Of a stretch of DNA of 64,000 bases, positions 1 through 10,865 are shown in pieces. Below the pieces are notes generated by a model. It saw nothing but the letters and a program-made list of their open reading frames with translations. It had not been told where the DNA came from and did not search any database. This stretch comes from an uncultured Pelagibacteraceae bacterium. Lineage in GTDB: Bacteria > Pseudomonadota > Alphaproteobacteria > Pelagibacterales > Pelagibacteraceae. The number at the start of each line of letters is the position of its first letter. The stretch's first letter is position 1. The stretch spans positions 94,061 to 158,060 of the forward strand of contig CACKZV010000002.1 in NCBI GenBank assembly GCA_902604795.1, read 5' to 3'. A program made the translations under genes and the position numbers.

Positions 1-46
1 CATACAGAAAAAAAAAGTCCTGAAAAATTCTCAAAAACACCCATGG

Positions 47-745
47 TTAAATTTTATATATCAAAAACTCTTCTTCACCAGAGTTAAATAGAAATATTTT
101 TTTCCACTTGATCTCATTTAAAATTGCTGATGCTTTTTCACCCATACACATCAAATTGGTATCCATCCAACTGTCTAAAAGATCATATTTTTTTAGTAAA
201 TTTAATAAACTTTTAGCGCTATTTTCTGAGTAAACATATATTATATCAGGTATTGAAGCTTTTAATTGTACTCTAAATTCCTCCTTTATTTCTTGAGTTG
301 ATGAAACCGTATAGTTTATCAATCTCTTTAAAGAATAACCTTCAGAAATTAGATCTTTATCTAACCTACTAGAAACTATCTGACCACTTACGTAAAGAAG
401 TGATCCATTCTTTGAGTCGAAGTTTTGTAATATTAATTCTTTTAAATTATTTACGTTTCCTTCTGCAGAGATAATATTTTGAAAACCGTTTAACTTTGCA
501 ACTTTTTCTGTTGCAGAGCCAACACAATAACATTCAATTTTTTTGTCAACTCTATTTAAATTTAAATTCTTAATCGCATTTGAACTTGTGAATATTATTC
601 CCTTAAATTGGCTATAGTCAGGTTCATCGTATTTAATTGGTTCAACTTTTATTACAGGTAAATGAGAAACTTTATGTCCTAAAGAACTAAATCTTACTAT
701 TAATTCTTTACTATCCTCTAATGGTCTTGTTAATAAAATATGCAT
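47..745 (-). CDS. hemD: Uroporphyrinogen-III synthase
   Basis: ORF with HemD-like sequence (MHILLTRPLEDSKEL...), directly downstream of hemC on the same strand. Confidence 0.85.
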   Translation of the reverse strand: MHILLTRPLEDSKELIVRFSSLGHKVSHLPVIKVEPIKYDEPDYSQFKGIIFTSSNAIKNLNLNRVDKKIECYCVGSATEKVAKLNGFQNIISAEGNVNNLKELILQNFDSKNGSLLYVSGQIVSSRLDKDLISEGYSLKRLINYTVSSTQEIKEEFRVQLKASIPDIIYVYSENSAKSLLNLLKKYDLLDSWMDTNLMCMGEKASAILNEIKWKKIFLFNSGEEEFLIYKI

Positions 746-746
746 T

Positions 747-1658
747 TTACCTTTTATAAGATCCCTTTGACTCTGATTTTAATTTTTCTCCAATCTTAAT
801 ACTTAAATCTTTAACCATTTTTTTATTTTCACTTTCCTCAACAAAAAATCTTTGTTTGCCATCTACTGAAAAAAGTTCAGCTTTTATATTTACAAGATCT
901 TTATCAATCTTTGCATATACACCAACTGCTGTATCGCAGTCACCCTCGAGTATTTTTAAGATGTTTCTTTCAGCATTTGCAATAATTCTGGACTGATCAT
1001 CATTAATCTTTTCTAAGATATTAATTATTTCTTGATCGTTTTCTCTACATTGTATGGCAATAATACCTTGTCCAGCACACGGTATTAATTCTTCAGTATT
1101 AAATTCATGTGTAATTTTATTTGTCAAACCTAAAGCTTCAATGCCAGCTTTAGAAAGTAAAATTGCATCATAATCTCCATTCTCTAATTTCTTTATCCTA
1201 GTATCCACATTTCCTCTTATTAATTTATAATCCAGATCTGATCTGATACTTTTTAATTGGTATTCCCTTCTGTAAGAAGAAGTACCTATTGTCGAATTAG
1301 ATTTAAGGTCATGGAAATTTATGTTGTCGTTGCTAATAAAAATTTCATTGGGAGAATTTCTTTTTAAATAAAAATTTGTTGTTAGCCCCTCTGTTTCAAT
1401 TGATGGCATATCTTTTAAAGCATGAACGGCTATATCAATATTATGATTAATTAATTCTATTTCAATTTTTTTTGAAAATAATCCTTTTCCTCCAATGTTT
1501 GACAACCTATCCTTTTGGTTTTCATCTCCACTTGTAACTATTTTTTTTGTTTCTATGTGGGTCGATGAAACTTTTTTGAGATGGTTTATTACCTTTTCGG
1601 TGTAAATTTGAGCTAACTGACTTCCTCGAGTACCAATAATAAATTTATCCCTTTTCAT
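747..1658 (-). CDS. hemC: Porphobilinogen deaminase (hydroxymethylbilane synthase)
   Basis: GTRGSQLAQ start, KDMPS, EGDCDTAVGVYA cofactor-Cys region. Confidence 0.95.
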   Translation of the reverse strand: MKRDKFIIGTRGSQLAQIYTEKVINHLKKVSSTHIETKKIVTSGDENQKDRLSNIGGKGLFSKKIEIELINHNIDIAVHALKDMPSIETEGLTTNFYLKRNSPNEIFISNDNINFHDLKSNSTIGTSSYRREYQLKSIRSDLDYKLIRGNVDTRIKKLENGDYDAILLSKAGIEALGLTNKITHEFNTEELIPCAGQGIIAIQCRENDQEIINILEKINDDQSRIIANAERNILKILEGDCDTAVGVYAKIDKDLVNIKAELFSVDGKQRFFVEESENKKMVKDLSIKIGEKLKSESKGSYKR

Positions 1659-1712
1659 AATTCTTATTTTTATTACATTCTTATAGTTTAATTGTATTAA
1701 TTATAAATATTT

Positions 1713-2786
1713 ATGAATGAAAAAAAAATAATCCTTGGAATTGAGACAAGTTGCGATGAAACAGCAGTATCAATCATAGAAGAAGATAAAAACGGTAAGA
1801 TAAAAATATTATCTAATGTAGTTTCAAGTCAATTTGATATTCATAAAGAATTTGGAGGTGTGGTTCCTGAGCTTGCAGCACGATCTCATGTTGAAAAAAT
1901 TGATTTAATTGCAAAAAAAGCAATTAGTGAAAGCGGTGTGAATTTAAATGATGTTTCTGCAATTGCTTCAACATCTGGACCAGGTTTAATTGTTTGTCTT
2001 ACTGTTGGTTTAAATTTTGGAAAAGCATTATCTGCTAGTCTAAATATACCTTTTATTGGTGTGAACCATCTTGAAGGGCATGCCTTAAGTCCAAAACTTA
2101 GTACAAGTTTAGATTTCCCATACTTATTATTATTAATTTCAGGAGGTCACACACAATATCTTAGTGTGAATGGACTTGGAAAATATAAAAGATTAGGAAC
2201 AACAATTGATGATGCTTTAGGAGAAGCATTTGACAAAACTGCAAAGCTTTTAGGTATTGAATTTCCAGGAGGACCAAAGTTAGAAGGTTATGCAAAACAG
2301 GGAGATGCAAATAAATTTAAACTTCCTAAACCAATTATAAGTAAAGGGGGATGTAATTTATCATTTGCAGGTCTTAAAACGGCCATTTTAAGAATATCAA
2401 GCACTATAAAATCTAAACAAGAAAAATATGATCTTGCAGCATCTTTTCAAAAAACAATTGAAGAAATTTTAGAAGTAAAAACACAAATAGCATTTGATGA
2501 GTTCAAAAAGACCAACAAAAAGAAAAATAAAACTTTTGTAATCGCTGGAGGTGTTGCTGCCAACAAGGGTATTAGAAAAAAATTAATTAAAGTATGTAAG
2601 AAGAATGATTTTAGATCAATTTTTCCTGAACCAAAATTATGCGGGGATAATGCAGCAATGATAGCACTAGTTGGTCTTGAAAAGTATAAAATAAAAAAAT
2701 TTGATGATTTGGATCTTCCTGCAAGTCCAAGACTACCACTTGACGAAAAAGCAAAGTTTTTAAAAGGAGCAGGAGTTAGATTATAA
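1713..2786 (+). CDS. tsaD: tRNA threonylcarbamoyladenosine biosynthesis protein TsaD
   Basis: GIETSCDETAVSI, HLEGHALSP, ISGGHTQ motifs. Confidence 0.97.
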   Translation: MNEKKIILGIETSCDETAVSIIEEDKNGKIKILSNVVSSQFDIHKEFGGVVPELAARSHVEKIDLIAKKAISESGVNLNDVSAIASTSGPGLIVCLTVGLNFGKALSASLNIPFIGVNHLEGHALSPKLSTSLDFPYLLLLISGGHTQYLSVNGLGKYKRLGTTIDDALGEAFDKTAKLLGIEFPGGPKLEGYAKQGDANKFKLPKPIISKGGCNLSFAGLKTAILRISSTIKSKQEKYDLAASFQKTIEEILEVKTQIAFDEFKKTNKKKNKTFVIAGGVAANKGIRKKLIKVCKKNDFRSIFPEPKLCGDNAAMIALVGLEKYKIKKFDDLDLPASPRLPLDEKAKFLKGAGVRL

Positions 2787-2903
2787 ATGTCGAAAAGATA
2801 TAGTGGTAAATCATTTAAAGATGCTAGCGTAATGAAACAAGCTAAACTTTCTTTAAAGGAAAAAAGAAAACTTAAAAAAGAAAAGAAAAAGAAAAAAAAT
2901 TGA
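2787..2903 (+). CDS. Small basic Lys-rich protein (38 aa), unknown function
   Basis: ATG immediately follows the tsaD stop (TAA|ATG) and its TGA is immediately followed by the ATG of the next gene; MSKRYSGKSFKDASVMKQAKLSLKEKRKLKKEKKKKKN. Not in the supplied ORF track. Confidence 0.6.
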   Translation: MSKRYSGKSFKDASVMKQAKLSLKEKRKLKKEKKKKKN

Positions 2904-3338
2904 ATGCAATATTGGTTAATGAAATCAGAGCCAGATGTATGGTCAATTGATCAACAAATCAAAGCTGGAGAAAAAGGAGCTGACTGGGATGGTGTAAGAA
3001 ATTATCAAGCAGCAAGTAACTTAAAAAAAATGGAAAAAGGAGATCTTTGTTTTTTTTATCATTCTAATATTGGAAAAGAGATAGTTGGTATAGTCGAAGT
3101 TATTAAAACGGCATTCATTGATCCAACAGATAAGGAAAAAAGGTTTGTTGCAGTTAAAGTTAGATTTAAAAATAAACTTCAAAATCCTGTAACACTTGAA
3201 AACATCAAAAAAACTAAGGCTTTGGAGAACTTATCTCTAATTAGACAAAGTAGACTATCTGTCATGCCTATTGATACTAAAAGCTGGAAAATAATTTTGA
3301 AGATGGGTAGAATTAATAAAAAAAAAATTCATGCCTAA
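2904..3338 (+). CDS. EVE domain-containing protein
   Basis: [17 protein letters not shown]...[13 protein letters not shown] is typical of EVE (thymocyte nuclear protein 1-like) proteins. Confidence 0.9.
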   Translation: MQYWLMKSEPDVWSIDQQIKAGEKGADWDGVRNYQAASNLKKMEKGDLCFFYHSNIGKEIVGIVEVIKTAFIDPTDKEKRFVAVKVRFKNKLQNPVTLENIKKTKALENLSLIRQSRLSVMPIDTKSWKIILKMGRINKKKIHA

Positions 3339-5316
3339 GAAAAAAAAAGTTAAAAAAAAGGTAATCTCTAAAAAACCTAAAGAGACAATTTATAAAACTA
3401 AGAAAGAATGGATAAGTAGAGCTACAGTTAACAAATCTCAATATACAAAAAAATATAACGAGTCGATTAGAGATAACGATGGATTTTGGAAAAAGGAAGG
3501 TAAAAGAATTAATTGGATTAAACCTTATAAAAAAATTAAAGATGTTAAATATAGTAAAGATGATGTTCATATCAAATGGTTCTATGATGGTACTTTAAAT
3601 GCCTCAGCGAATTGCATTGATAGGCATCTTAAAAAAAATGCTAATAAGACTGCAATTATATGGGTAGGAGACGATCCTAAAGTTCAAAAAAAAATTACAT
3701 ATAAAGAACTTCATAAAGAGGTTTCAAAAGCAGCAAATGGATTAAAAAATTTGGGAGTTCAAAAAGGTGACAGAGTAACAATTTATCTCACCATGATACC
3801 AGAACTTGCCTACTCAATGCTTGCGTGTGCTAGAATAGGTGCAGTTCACTCCATAATATTTGGAGGTTTTTCACCAGATAGCATTTCAGGTAGAATAAAT
3901 GATTGCGAATCTGATTATGTTATTACTGCAGATGAAGGTGTGAGAGGTGGAAAAACAATACCATTAAAGTCTATTACAGATGAAGCTTTAGAAAGCTGTC
4001 CCAATGTAAAAAAATGTATTGTAGTAAAGAGAACAGGTACCAAAAAAATTGATTGGTTTAATGATCGTGATGTTTGGTATCACAAAATGACAAGTAAAGT
4101 TGCAACAAAATGTGAGCCTGAAGAAATGAATGCTGAAGATCCATTATTCATTCTTTACACATCTGGTTCAACCGGAAAACCAAAAGGTGTTCTACATACT
4201 ACTGGCGGATACATGGTTTATGCGTCAATGACTCACCAATATATTTTTAATTATAAGCCAAAAGATATTTATTGGTGCACAGCTGATATAGGATGGGTTA
4301 CGGGACACAGTTATATTATTTACGGTCCACTTGCTAATGGAGCAACTACAATAATGTTTGAAGGGATACCAACTTATCCTGATACATCTAGATGGTGGCA
4401 AATAGTTGATAAATATAAAGTAAATATTTTCTATACAGCTCCAACAGCAATTAGAGCTTTGATGAGAGAAGGGGATAAACCTGTAAAGAAAACATCTAGA
4501 AAAACTCTAAAACTTTTAGGTACTGTTGGTGAACCAATTAATCCTGAAGCGTGGGAATGGTATTACAAAACTGTTGGTGACGGTAGATGTCCGATTGTTG
4601 ATACTTGGTGGCAAACAGAAACAGGTGGAATTTTGATCAGCCCTCAAACTGGTGCGATAGACTTAAAACCTGGTTCTGCAACAAAACCATTTTATGGGAT
4701 TAAACCAGAAATCCTAGATAAAGATGGTAAGGTTTTAAAAGGAGAAGCACAAGGTAGACTTTGTATTTCTCAATCATGGCCTGGACAAATGAGAAGTGTG
4801 TATGGTGACCATCAAAGATTTATAGATACTTATTTCTCACAATTTGATGGAAAATATTTCACAGGTGATGGCTGCAGAAGAGATAAAGATGGATATTATT
4901 GGATTACTGGAAGAGTAGATGATGTAATTATTGTTTCAGGACATAATTTAGGTACTGCAGAAATTGAAAGTGCGTTTGTGGCTCATCCAAAAGTTGCTGA
5001 AGCAGCAGTAGTTGGTTATCCTCATGATATTAAGGGAAACGGGCTATACTGTTATGTAACTTTAAATGCTGGAGAAAAAAGTACTCTTGATTTAGAAAGA
5101 GATTTGAAGCTATGGGTGAGAAAACAAATTGGTCCAATTGCAACTCCTGACTTAATTCAATTTGCTCCAGGTCTTCCGAAAACTAGATCTGGAAAAATAA
5201 TGAGAAGAATTTTAAGAAAAATCGCTTCTAATGAGCATGGTCAGTTGGGAGATACAACCACTTTAGCTGATCCTTCAGTTGTTGAAAGTTTAGTAGATAA
5301 TAGAAAAAATATTTAA
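3331..5316 (+). CDS. acs: Acetyl-CoA synthetase
   Basis: [45 protein letters not shown] motifs. Confidence 0.96.
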   Translation: MPKKKKVKKKVISKKPKETIYKTKKEWISRATVNKSQYTKKYNESIRDNDGFWKKEGKRINWIKPYKKIKDVKYSKDDVHIKWFYDGTLNASANCIDRHLKKNANKTAIIWVGDDPKVQKKITYKELHKEVSKAANGLKNLGVQKGDRVTIYLTMIPELAYSMLACARIGAVHSIIFGGFSPDSISGRINDCESDYVITADEGVRGGKTIPLKSITDEALESCPNVKKCIVVKRTGTKKIDWFNDRDVWYHKMTSKVATKCEPEEMNAEDPLFILYTSGSTGKPKGVLHTTGGYMVYASMTHQYIFNYKPKDIYWCTADIGWVTGHSYIIYGPLANGATTIMFEGIPTYPDTSRWWQIVDKYKVNIFYTAPTAIRALMREGDKPVKKTSRKTLKLLGTVGEPINPEAWEWYYKTVGDGRCPIVDTWWQTETGGILISPQTGAIDLKPGSATKPFYGIKPEILDKDGKVLKGEAQGRLCISQSWPGQMRSVYGDHQRFIDTYFSQFDGKYFTGDGCRRDKDGYYWITGRVDDVIIVSGHNLGTAEIESAFVAHPKVAEAAVVGYPHDIKGNGLYCYVTLNAGEKSTLDLERDLKLWVRKQIGPIATPDLIQFAPGLPKTRSGKIMRRILRKIASNEHGQLGDTTTLADPSVVESLVDNRKNI

Positions 5317-5939
5317 ATCTTTATTAGTTTAGAGAACTCTTCCTTAATATTATCCCATTTTAAAATCATAGAATTAAGGACTATTTTTCTATCTAAAGAT
5401 TTTAATTCGTTAGCAACTGGAGCCCAATTATATAAAGCTAATGCGCTTTCGTTAAATGGCCAAGATTTATAATAGTCATCCCATTTAATTTGATCTAATC
5501 TTTTCTGAAAACTTATCCTCGCTTCATCAACAACTTCTTTAGGCATTCCATTTTCTAATTCTTTGTCCAAGATATTGTTATAGATTTCAGAAGCTTTGTC
5601 TGTTTCTTTATAATTAAAATAAACATTTAAATATGAAATTGTATAAAATGATAAATCCTGAAGCGAGATAGCATATATATTCCATTTAGCAGTGTTAATT
5701 GATTTTAAAAATGTTTCGTCGTCAAAATGAAGAACCCATTTAGTACCCATTCTTGTTTTCAAATAGTTATATAAAGTAACTTGAGATACCCATGCTGATT
5801 TTTGCTGAATAAATTCTTTAAGATCTTCAATATTTTTAATTTTTTTTTTAGGCAGAATGCCTTTAAACATTGCAACCAAATAAACTTTGAAGTCCTCAAG
5901 TTTTATATCTTTTAAGTTGAATCTATATTTAAGGGCCAT
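5313..5939 (-). CDS. Conserved hypothetical protein
   Basis: Full-length 208-aa ORF with normal codon usage, overlapping the acs stop by 4 nt; family not recognised. Confidence 0.7.
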   Translation of the reverse strand: MALKYRFNLKDIKLEDFKVYLVAMFKGILPKKKIKNIEDLKEFIQQKSAWVSQVTLYNYLKTRMGTKWVLHFDDETFLKSINTAKWNIYAISLQDLSFYTISYLNVYFNYKETDKASEIYNNILDKELENGMPKEVVDEARISFQKRLDQIKWDDYYKSWPFNESALALYNWAPVANELKSLDRKIVLNSMILKWDNIKEEFSKLIKI

Positions 5940-6059
5940 TTAGTTACATAAAATCATGATGTATAATGTAAAAATGACACAATATCGAGCGTTTTTAGGG
6001 GTTTAAATATATTTGATTATCGGTATGGTTATTTTTTTAACCTATAGGAGAGAGAAAAA

Positions 6060-6326
6060 ATGTCAAAACAAGAACAACACTGGGAAAAAACCAGGAACTT
6101 GCTATTTATTACATTAGCAATTTGGTTTATTTTCTCAATTGGCATCTTTCTTTTCGGAGCCGAAATGCAAGAATCAAGCATTAGACCATTTGGATATCCT
6201 TTAACGTATTGGTTTACATGTCAGGGATCACTTGCAATCTTCGTCATTCTCATTTTTTGGTTTGCAGGTCGACAAGAAAAAATAGATGATGAATTTGGGT
6301 TTTCTGAAAGAGAGGGTGATCAATGA
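6060..6326 (+). CDS. DUF4212 sodium/substrate symporter small subunit
   Basis: Two-TM 88-aa protein overlapping by 4 nt the large SSS symporter subunit; RBS AGGAG upstream. Confidence 0.88.
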   Translation: MSKQEQHWEKTRNLLFITLAIWFIFSIGIFLFGAEMQESSIRPFGYPLTYWFTCQGSLAIFVILIFWFAGRQEKIDDEFGFSEREGDQ

Positions 6327-8134
6327 TAAAAGGTAAATTTATTGATAATCTACCAAAAGTCTACGGAATATATACTGGGGGTTTCCTTGTATTTATTATT
6401 CTGATGGCTATAGCTGAACAAGCTGGAATGTCTGCAAAATTGATTGGTATCTTTTTTGTTGCCTTTACAGTTTTGATTTATGCTCTAATTGGTTGGTTGT
6501 CTAGAACACTTCAAGTTGATGCTTATTATGTAGCTGGAAGACAAGTTCCAACTGTCTTTAATGGTATGGCAACTGCTGCTGACTGGATGTCAGGTGCATC
6601 TTTCGTTGCTATGGCAGGTGGAATTTATTTCAAAGGCTATGGATATATGGCTCTACTTGTTGGGTGGACTGGTGGATATGTACTAGTTGCTTCGTTATTA
6701 GCACCGTATCTTAGAAAATTTGGATGTTATACTGTTCCAGATTTTATAGGAACTCGTTACGGTGGTAACTTAGCAAGATTTAGTGCAGTCATAGTTTTAA
6801 CAGTTGCTTCATTCACTTATGTAACAGCTCAAATTAATGCAACAGGTACAATTGCATCTGTAGCATTGGATATTCCATTTGGAATAGCTGTGTATGTTGG
6901 ACTAGCAAGTATTTTGATGTGCTCAATGCTTGGTGGAATGAGAGCTGTAACTTGGACGCAAGTAGCTCAATACATTGTATTAATTATAGCTTACTTACTT
7001 CCAGTATTTTGGATTAGCAGTAAGTTGGGAGCAGGTTTCTTCCCACACTTTATGTTAGCTGATGAAGTTGCAAGAATCGCGGAACTAGAAGGTCAATTTG
7101 GTTTTGTGAAAAACTCTGCTGCTGATTTAGCAACAGTTCCAAAAGGTTTGGCTGGAATAACTAAAGCGCATTCTTCGGTTAATGCAACTCCTTGGGCATT
7201 TATTTCATTGGCAGTGTGTATGATGGCAGGAACTGCATCGCTACCTCACGTTATGATGAGATACTTTACTACTCCAAGTGTAAGAACTGCAAGAAGATCA
7301 GTAGGTTGGTCACTATTCTTTATTTTCCTACTTTATTCTTCTGCACCGATGTTAGCTACATTATCTAAACTATCTTTAATAGACCCAACGCTACCGACTG
7401 GAATTATTGGTAAAACAATTGCAGAAGTTCAATCTATTGATTGGTATCAAAACTGGAACCAAGCAAACTTAATGTTTATCAGTGACTTTAATGGTAATGG
7501 AACTCTTGAGCTTAACGAGTTCTTTATGGGTGGTAAAGCTGTTGTATTAGCAACTCCAGAGATTGCAGGATTACCTTATGTAATTTCAGGTCTAGTTGCT
7601 GCTGGAGGTATGGCAGCTGCAATGTCAACTGCAGATGGATTAGTGTTAGCAATATCAAATGCATTATCTCATGATATTTACTACAAAATAATTAATCCAA
7701 AAGCTGAGACAGCGAAAAGACTAATTGTTGCAAGGGTACTACTTGTATTAATTGGTTTTGCAGGAGCAACAATAGCTGCACTAGAGATACAAGGTATCTT
7801 AGGTTCGGTTATTTGGGCATTTGACTTTGCTATGTCAGGACTATTCTTCCCACTTGTACTTGGTGTATGGTGGAAGAGAGCTAATGCACCAGGCGCTGTT
7901 GCGGGAATGCTACTAGGACTTATATCTGGAACTGCTTACCTAATATGGGTAAGAAGTGGAGGATCTGGTTTCTTAGGCATAACTCAACTTACTTTTGGAA
8001 TAGTTGGAGCTGCCGTAAGTTTAGTTTCAATGATTGTTGTCAGTTTAATAACTGCAGCACCAGACTCGGCTACTCAGAAAATGGTTGATGATGTACGTGT
8101 ACCAAGCGGTAAAACGATACTAGCACAGAAATAA
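6323..8134 (+). CDS. Sodium:solute symporter, VC_2705-like (ActP-related), large subunit
   Basis: SSS-family motifs (YYVAGRQVPTVFNGMATAADWMSGASF, AAAMSTADGLVLAISNALSHDIY), paired with DUF4212 and near acs. Confidence 0.92.
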   Translation: MIKGKFIDNLPKVYGIYTGGFLVFIILMAIAEQAGMSAKLIGIFFVAFTVLIYALIGWLSRTLQVDAYYVAGRQVPTVFNGMATAADWMSGASFVAMAGGIYFKGYGYMALLVGWTGGYVLVASLLAPYLRKFGCYTVPDFIGTRYGGNLARFSAVIVLTVASFTYVTAQINATGTIASVALDIPFGIAVYVGLASILMCSMLGGMRAVTWTQVAQYIVLIIAYLLPVFWISSKLGAGFFPHFMLADEVARIAELEGQFGFVKNSAADLATVPKGLAGITKAHSSVNATPWAFISLAVCMMAGTASLPHVMMRYFTTPSVRTARRSVGWSLFFIFLLYSSAPMLATLSKLSLIDPTLPTGIIGKTIAEVQSIDWYQNWNQANLMFISDFNGNGTLELNEFFMGGKAVVLATPEIAGLPYVISGLVAAGGMAAAMSTADGLVLAISNALSHDIYYKIINPKAETAKRLIVARVLLVLIGFAGATIAALEIQGILGSVIWAFDFAMSGLFFPLVLGVWWKRANAPGAVAGMLLGLISGTAYLIWVRSGGSGFLGITQLTFGIVGAAVSLVSMIVVSLITAAPDSATQKMVDDVRVPSGKTILAQK

Positions 8135-8147
8135 ACAATTCAAATTT

Positions 8148-8178
8148 AGGGGCGATTTAATTCGCCCCTTTTTTTTAA
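8148..8178 (+). terminator. Rho-independent terminator
   Basis: AGGGGCGA-TTTAAT-TCGCCCCTTTTTTTT, strong GC stem followed by a T-run, just after the symporter stop. Confidence 0.9.
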
Positions 8179-8182
8179 AATT

Positions 8183-8533
8183 ATGTCTGCTAACTTTCAC
8201 CCTCTAGTCTATATAATTGATTATATTTTGGGAGTAATTATGTGGACTTTAATCGGTAGAGTTGCGATGAACATCTTTCAAAGGGAAGACTCTAGTTTCT
8301 TCTTTATGAAAGTTTTCGTCAAGCTTACTAATCCACTTATAAATATATTCAGACCAATAACTCCGAGCTTTATAATAGGTCCTTTAGTACCACTTTACGT
8401 TGCTTGGTTTTTTTACATGGCGCGTTTCTATTTAATGCCTTATTTACTTGGATATTCAGTCATGGGCATGCTTTCTTTTCCTTTAGAAAGTGAAATAGCT
8501 CAAGAATTATATAGAATATTTAGTAAAAATTAA
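8183..8533 (+). CDS. YggT-like small integral membrane protein
   Basis: Hydrophobic 116-aa protein with LTNPLINIFRPITP motif. Confidence 0.6.
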   Translation: MSANFHPLVYIIDYILGVIMWTLIGRVAMNIFQREDSSFFFMKVFVKLTNPLINIFRPITPSFIIGPLVPLYVAWFFYMARFYLMPYLLGYSVMGMLSFPLESEIAQELYRIFSKN

Positions 8534-8551
8534 TTCAAATAAAACAAAAAA

Positions 8552-8575
8552 TTGATACTAATAATTTAGTATCAA
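8552..8575. promoter_or_regulatory. Perfect 10-bp inverted repeat abutting the rpe start codon
   Basis: TTGATACTAA-TAAT-TTAGTATCAA immediately followed by ATG. Confidence 0.5.
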
Positions 8576-9235
8576 ATGAAAAAAATACAAATATCACCAT
8601 CAATACTATCTGCAGACTTCAGTCAATTAGGTAATGAAATTAAAAAGCTGGAACAAGGTGGAGCTGACTTAATTCACGTCGATGTTATGGATGGTCACTT
8701 TGTTCCAAATCTAACGATAGGACCCCCAGTAATCAAAAACTTAAGAAAATATACAAAGCTTCCATTTGATGTACACTTAATGATCTCTCCGGTACATAAA
8801 TATATTGAAAATTATGCATTGGCTGGTGCTGATATAATAACAATTCATCCTGAAGCTACTGAAAACTTAAAGGAGTCTATAAGTTTGATTAAAAAATTTA
8901 GCAAAAAAGTTGGCGTATCTTTAAATCCAAAAACTGAAATAAAAACTTTAATTGATGAAATAGATAATATTGATTTAGTTCTTGTTATGAGTGTCAACCC
9001 TGGTTTTGGTGGGCAAAAATTTATGCCTGAGGTATTAGATAAAATAAAAGAATTAAAAAAGATAAGAGACAAAAACCAGTATCAATTTGATATTGAAGTT
9101 GATGGGGGAATTAATTTTAGTAATTCAAAAATAGTTTTAGAAGCTGGAGCTGATATTTTAGTATCTGGAACCACTGTTTTTAAAGAGAACGATGGAGATA
9201 TTAAAACTAATATTGAAAAACTAAAAGCAATGTAA
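8576..9235 (+). CDS. rpe: Ribulose-phosphate 3-epimerase
   Basis: ISPSILSADFSQLG, HVDVMDGHFVPN, VMSVNPGFGGQKF, DGGI motifs. Confidence 0.97.
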   Translation: MKKIQISPSILSADFSQLGNEIKKLEQGGADLIHVDVMDGHFVPNLTIGPPVIKNLRKYTKLPFDVHLMISPVHKYIENYALAGADIITIHPEATENLKESISLIKKFSKKVGVSLNPKTEIKTLIDEIDNIDLVLVMSVNPGFGGQKFMPEVLDKIKELKKIRDKNQYQFDIEVDGGINFSNSKIVLEAGADILVSGTTVFKENDGDIKTNIEKLKAM

Positions 9236-9236
9236 A

Positions 9237-10865
9237 ATGTTTTTAAAAAGTTCTTTTAATTATATCAATGAATTTTATTTTTTTTTTAAAAACCAAATAC
9301 GAAAAATTTATTTAAACTCGTCTATTTATAATAAGAAAATTTCAAAAGTTGATGAAAATGTTTTAATTTATCAACCAAATCTTAATATACTTAGTTCATT
9401 AATAAAATACGAAAAACAAAAAAAGAAGATTGAGGATTTTAATATTCAATCAATTTGGGACAATAAACGTTTAAAATATAATGATTTTAAAAAACTTCAT
9501 AGTTTCTATTGGTTGTTTTCAATAGATCTTAAATCTTCTAATGAAGTTACACAGTCAATCATTGAAAATTGGATTAAAAAGAACCAAAACTACGAAACAA
9601 AAAATTGGGAAATTGATATTCTTTCTAAAAGAGTAATAGCTTGGATTTCAAATTCAAAAATAACGTATGATGAGTCAGAAAATAGTTATAAAAACAGTTT
9701 TAATGAAATAATTAGCAAACAAGTAAATCATTTGATCAATGAAATTGACAGATCATCAAATTTTAATGATAAAATGATAGGGTGTACAGCAATAACTCTT
9801 ACAGGAATAGCATATAAAAATAGAAGGTTTTTAAAGTATGGCTTAGATTTACTTAAAAAAATTATTAATACTTCTTTTGATAATGACTACTTTCCAAAAT
9901 CAAGAAATATAAGACAGATGATATTTTACTTAAAACATTTTATTTTAATTAGAGAGTTACTAAAAGACTCTCTTAATGATGTTCCGGAATACTTAAACGA
10001 AATAATTCATTATCTTGGTAAATCTTATGATTTTATTTGGGGGTCTATAAAGCAAAACTTATTATTTAATGGTAATAATAATTCAGACAGTAAGGACTTT
10101 GATAAATACCTATCTCTTTTTAGATATAAATTTAAAAATGATAAGTTTGATATTTCAGGGTATACGATTTTAAAAAATAAAACTGCAATACTTGCAATGG
10201 ATACCGGGAGCAACCCATCAAAAAATTACTCCGAAAATTATCAAAGTGGACCATTATCATTTGAATTTTTTTTTAAAAATAAAAAACTGATTACAAACTC
10301 TGGTTATTTTCAAGATTATAATCACCAACTAAACTCAATTTCGAAATCAACTGCAACTCACTCAACATTAGTATTAGATAATTCCTCTGCTTGTAATTTT
10401 AGAAAAAATGGTAAGGGACCAAGTACAGTTAACAAAGGATTTAAGACATTTAATAATGAAGTAGCTTATGAAAAAAACTTCTGGAGTATTAAATGCTCAC
10501 ATGATGGATATTTGTCAAGATATGGAGTGATACATCAAAGAAATTTAGAATTTGATACTGATAAAAATATTCTTTTCGGTAAAGAAAAACTTATTAAAAA
10601 AAAAAATTTTAAAGTTACGAATTTTGAATTAAGATTTCATCTTCTACCAAATATTAAAGTAACAAAACTTCAAGATAATAAATCTGTTTTAATTGAATTA
10701 GAAAACTCTGGTTGGAGATTCTTTTCAAATGATGGGTTAATAGGGGTTGAAACTGGCCTATACTTCGGTAATAAAAATAATTATATTGAGAACCAAAATA
10801 TTTTTATCTCAGGTGTTACTCAAAATAATGAACAGTTAATTGAATGGAAGATTAGTAAAATATGA
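9237..10865 (+). CDS. Heparinase II/III family protein
   Basis: Heparinase II/III-like C-terminal region (ATHSTLVLDNSSA...); position between rpe and purH. Confidence 0.75.
   Translation: MFLKSSFNYINEFYFFFKNQIRKIYLNSSIYNKKISKVDENVLIYQPNLNILSSLIKYEKQKKKIEDFNIQSIWDNKRLKYNDFKKLHSFYWLFSIDLKSSNEVTQSIIENWIKKNQNYETKNWEIDILSKRVIAWISNSKITYDESENSYKNSFNEIISKQVNHLINEIDRSSNFNDKMIGCTAITLTGIAYKNRRFLKYGLDLLKKIINTSFDNDYFPKSRNIRQMIFYLKHFILIRELLKDSLNDVPEYLNEIIHYLGKSYDFIWGSIKQNLLFNGNNNSDSKDFDKYLSLFRYKFKNDKFDISGYTILKNKTAILAMDTGSNPSKNYSENYQSGPLSFEFFFKNKKLITNSGYFQDYNHQLNSISKSTATHSTLVLDNSSACNFRKNGKGPSTVNKGFKTFNNEVAYEKNFWSIKCSHDGYLSRYGVIHQRNLEFDTDKNILFGKEKLIKKKNFKVTNFELRFHLLPNIKVTKLQDNKSVLIELENSGWRFFSNDGLIGVETGLYFGNKNNYIENQNIFISGVTQNNEQLIEWKISKI

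Noticed and set aside
3313-3570. Minus-strand ORF of 85 aa
   Set aside because: Antisense of the Lys-rich 5' end of acs; Phe-rich translation is a typical shadow ORF.
9237-10865. Heparinase II/III gene as a foreign insertion
   Set aside because: A heparinase-family gene directly before purH is, to my knowledge, common in alphaproteobacteria, so it is not treated as unusual.
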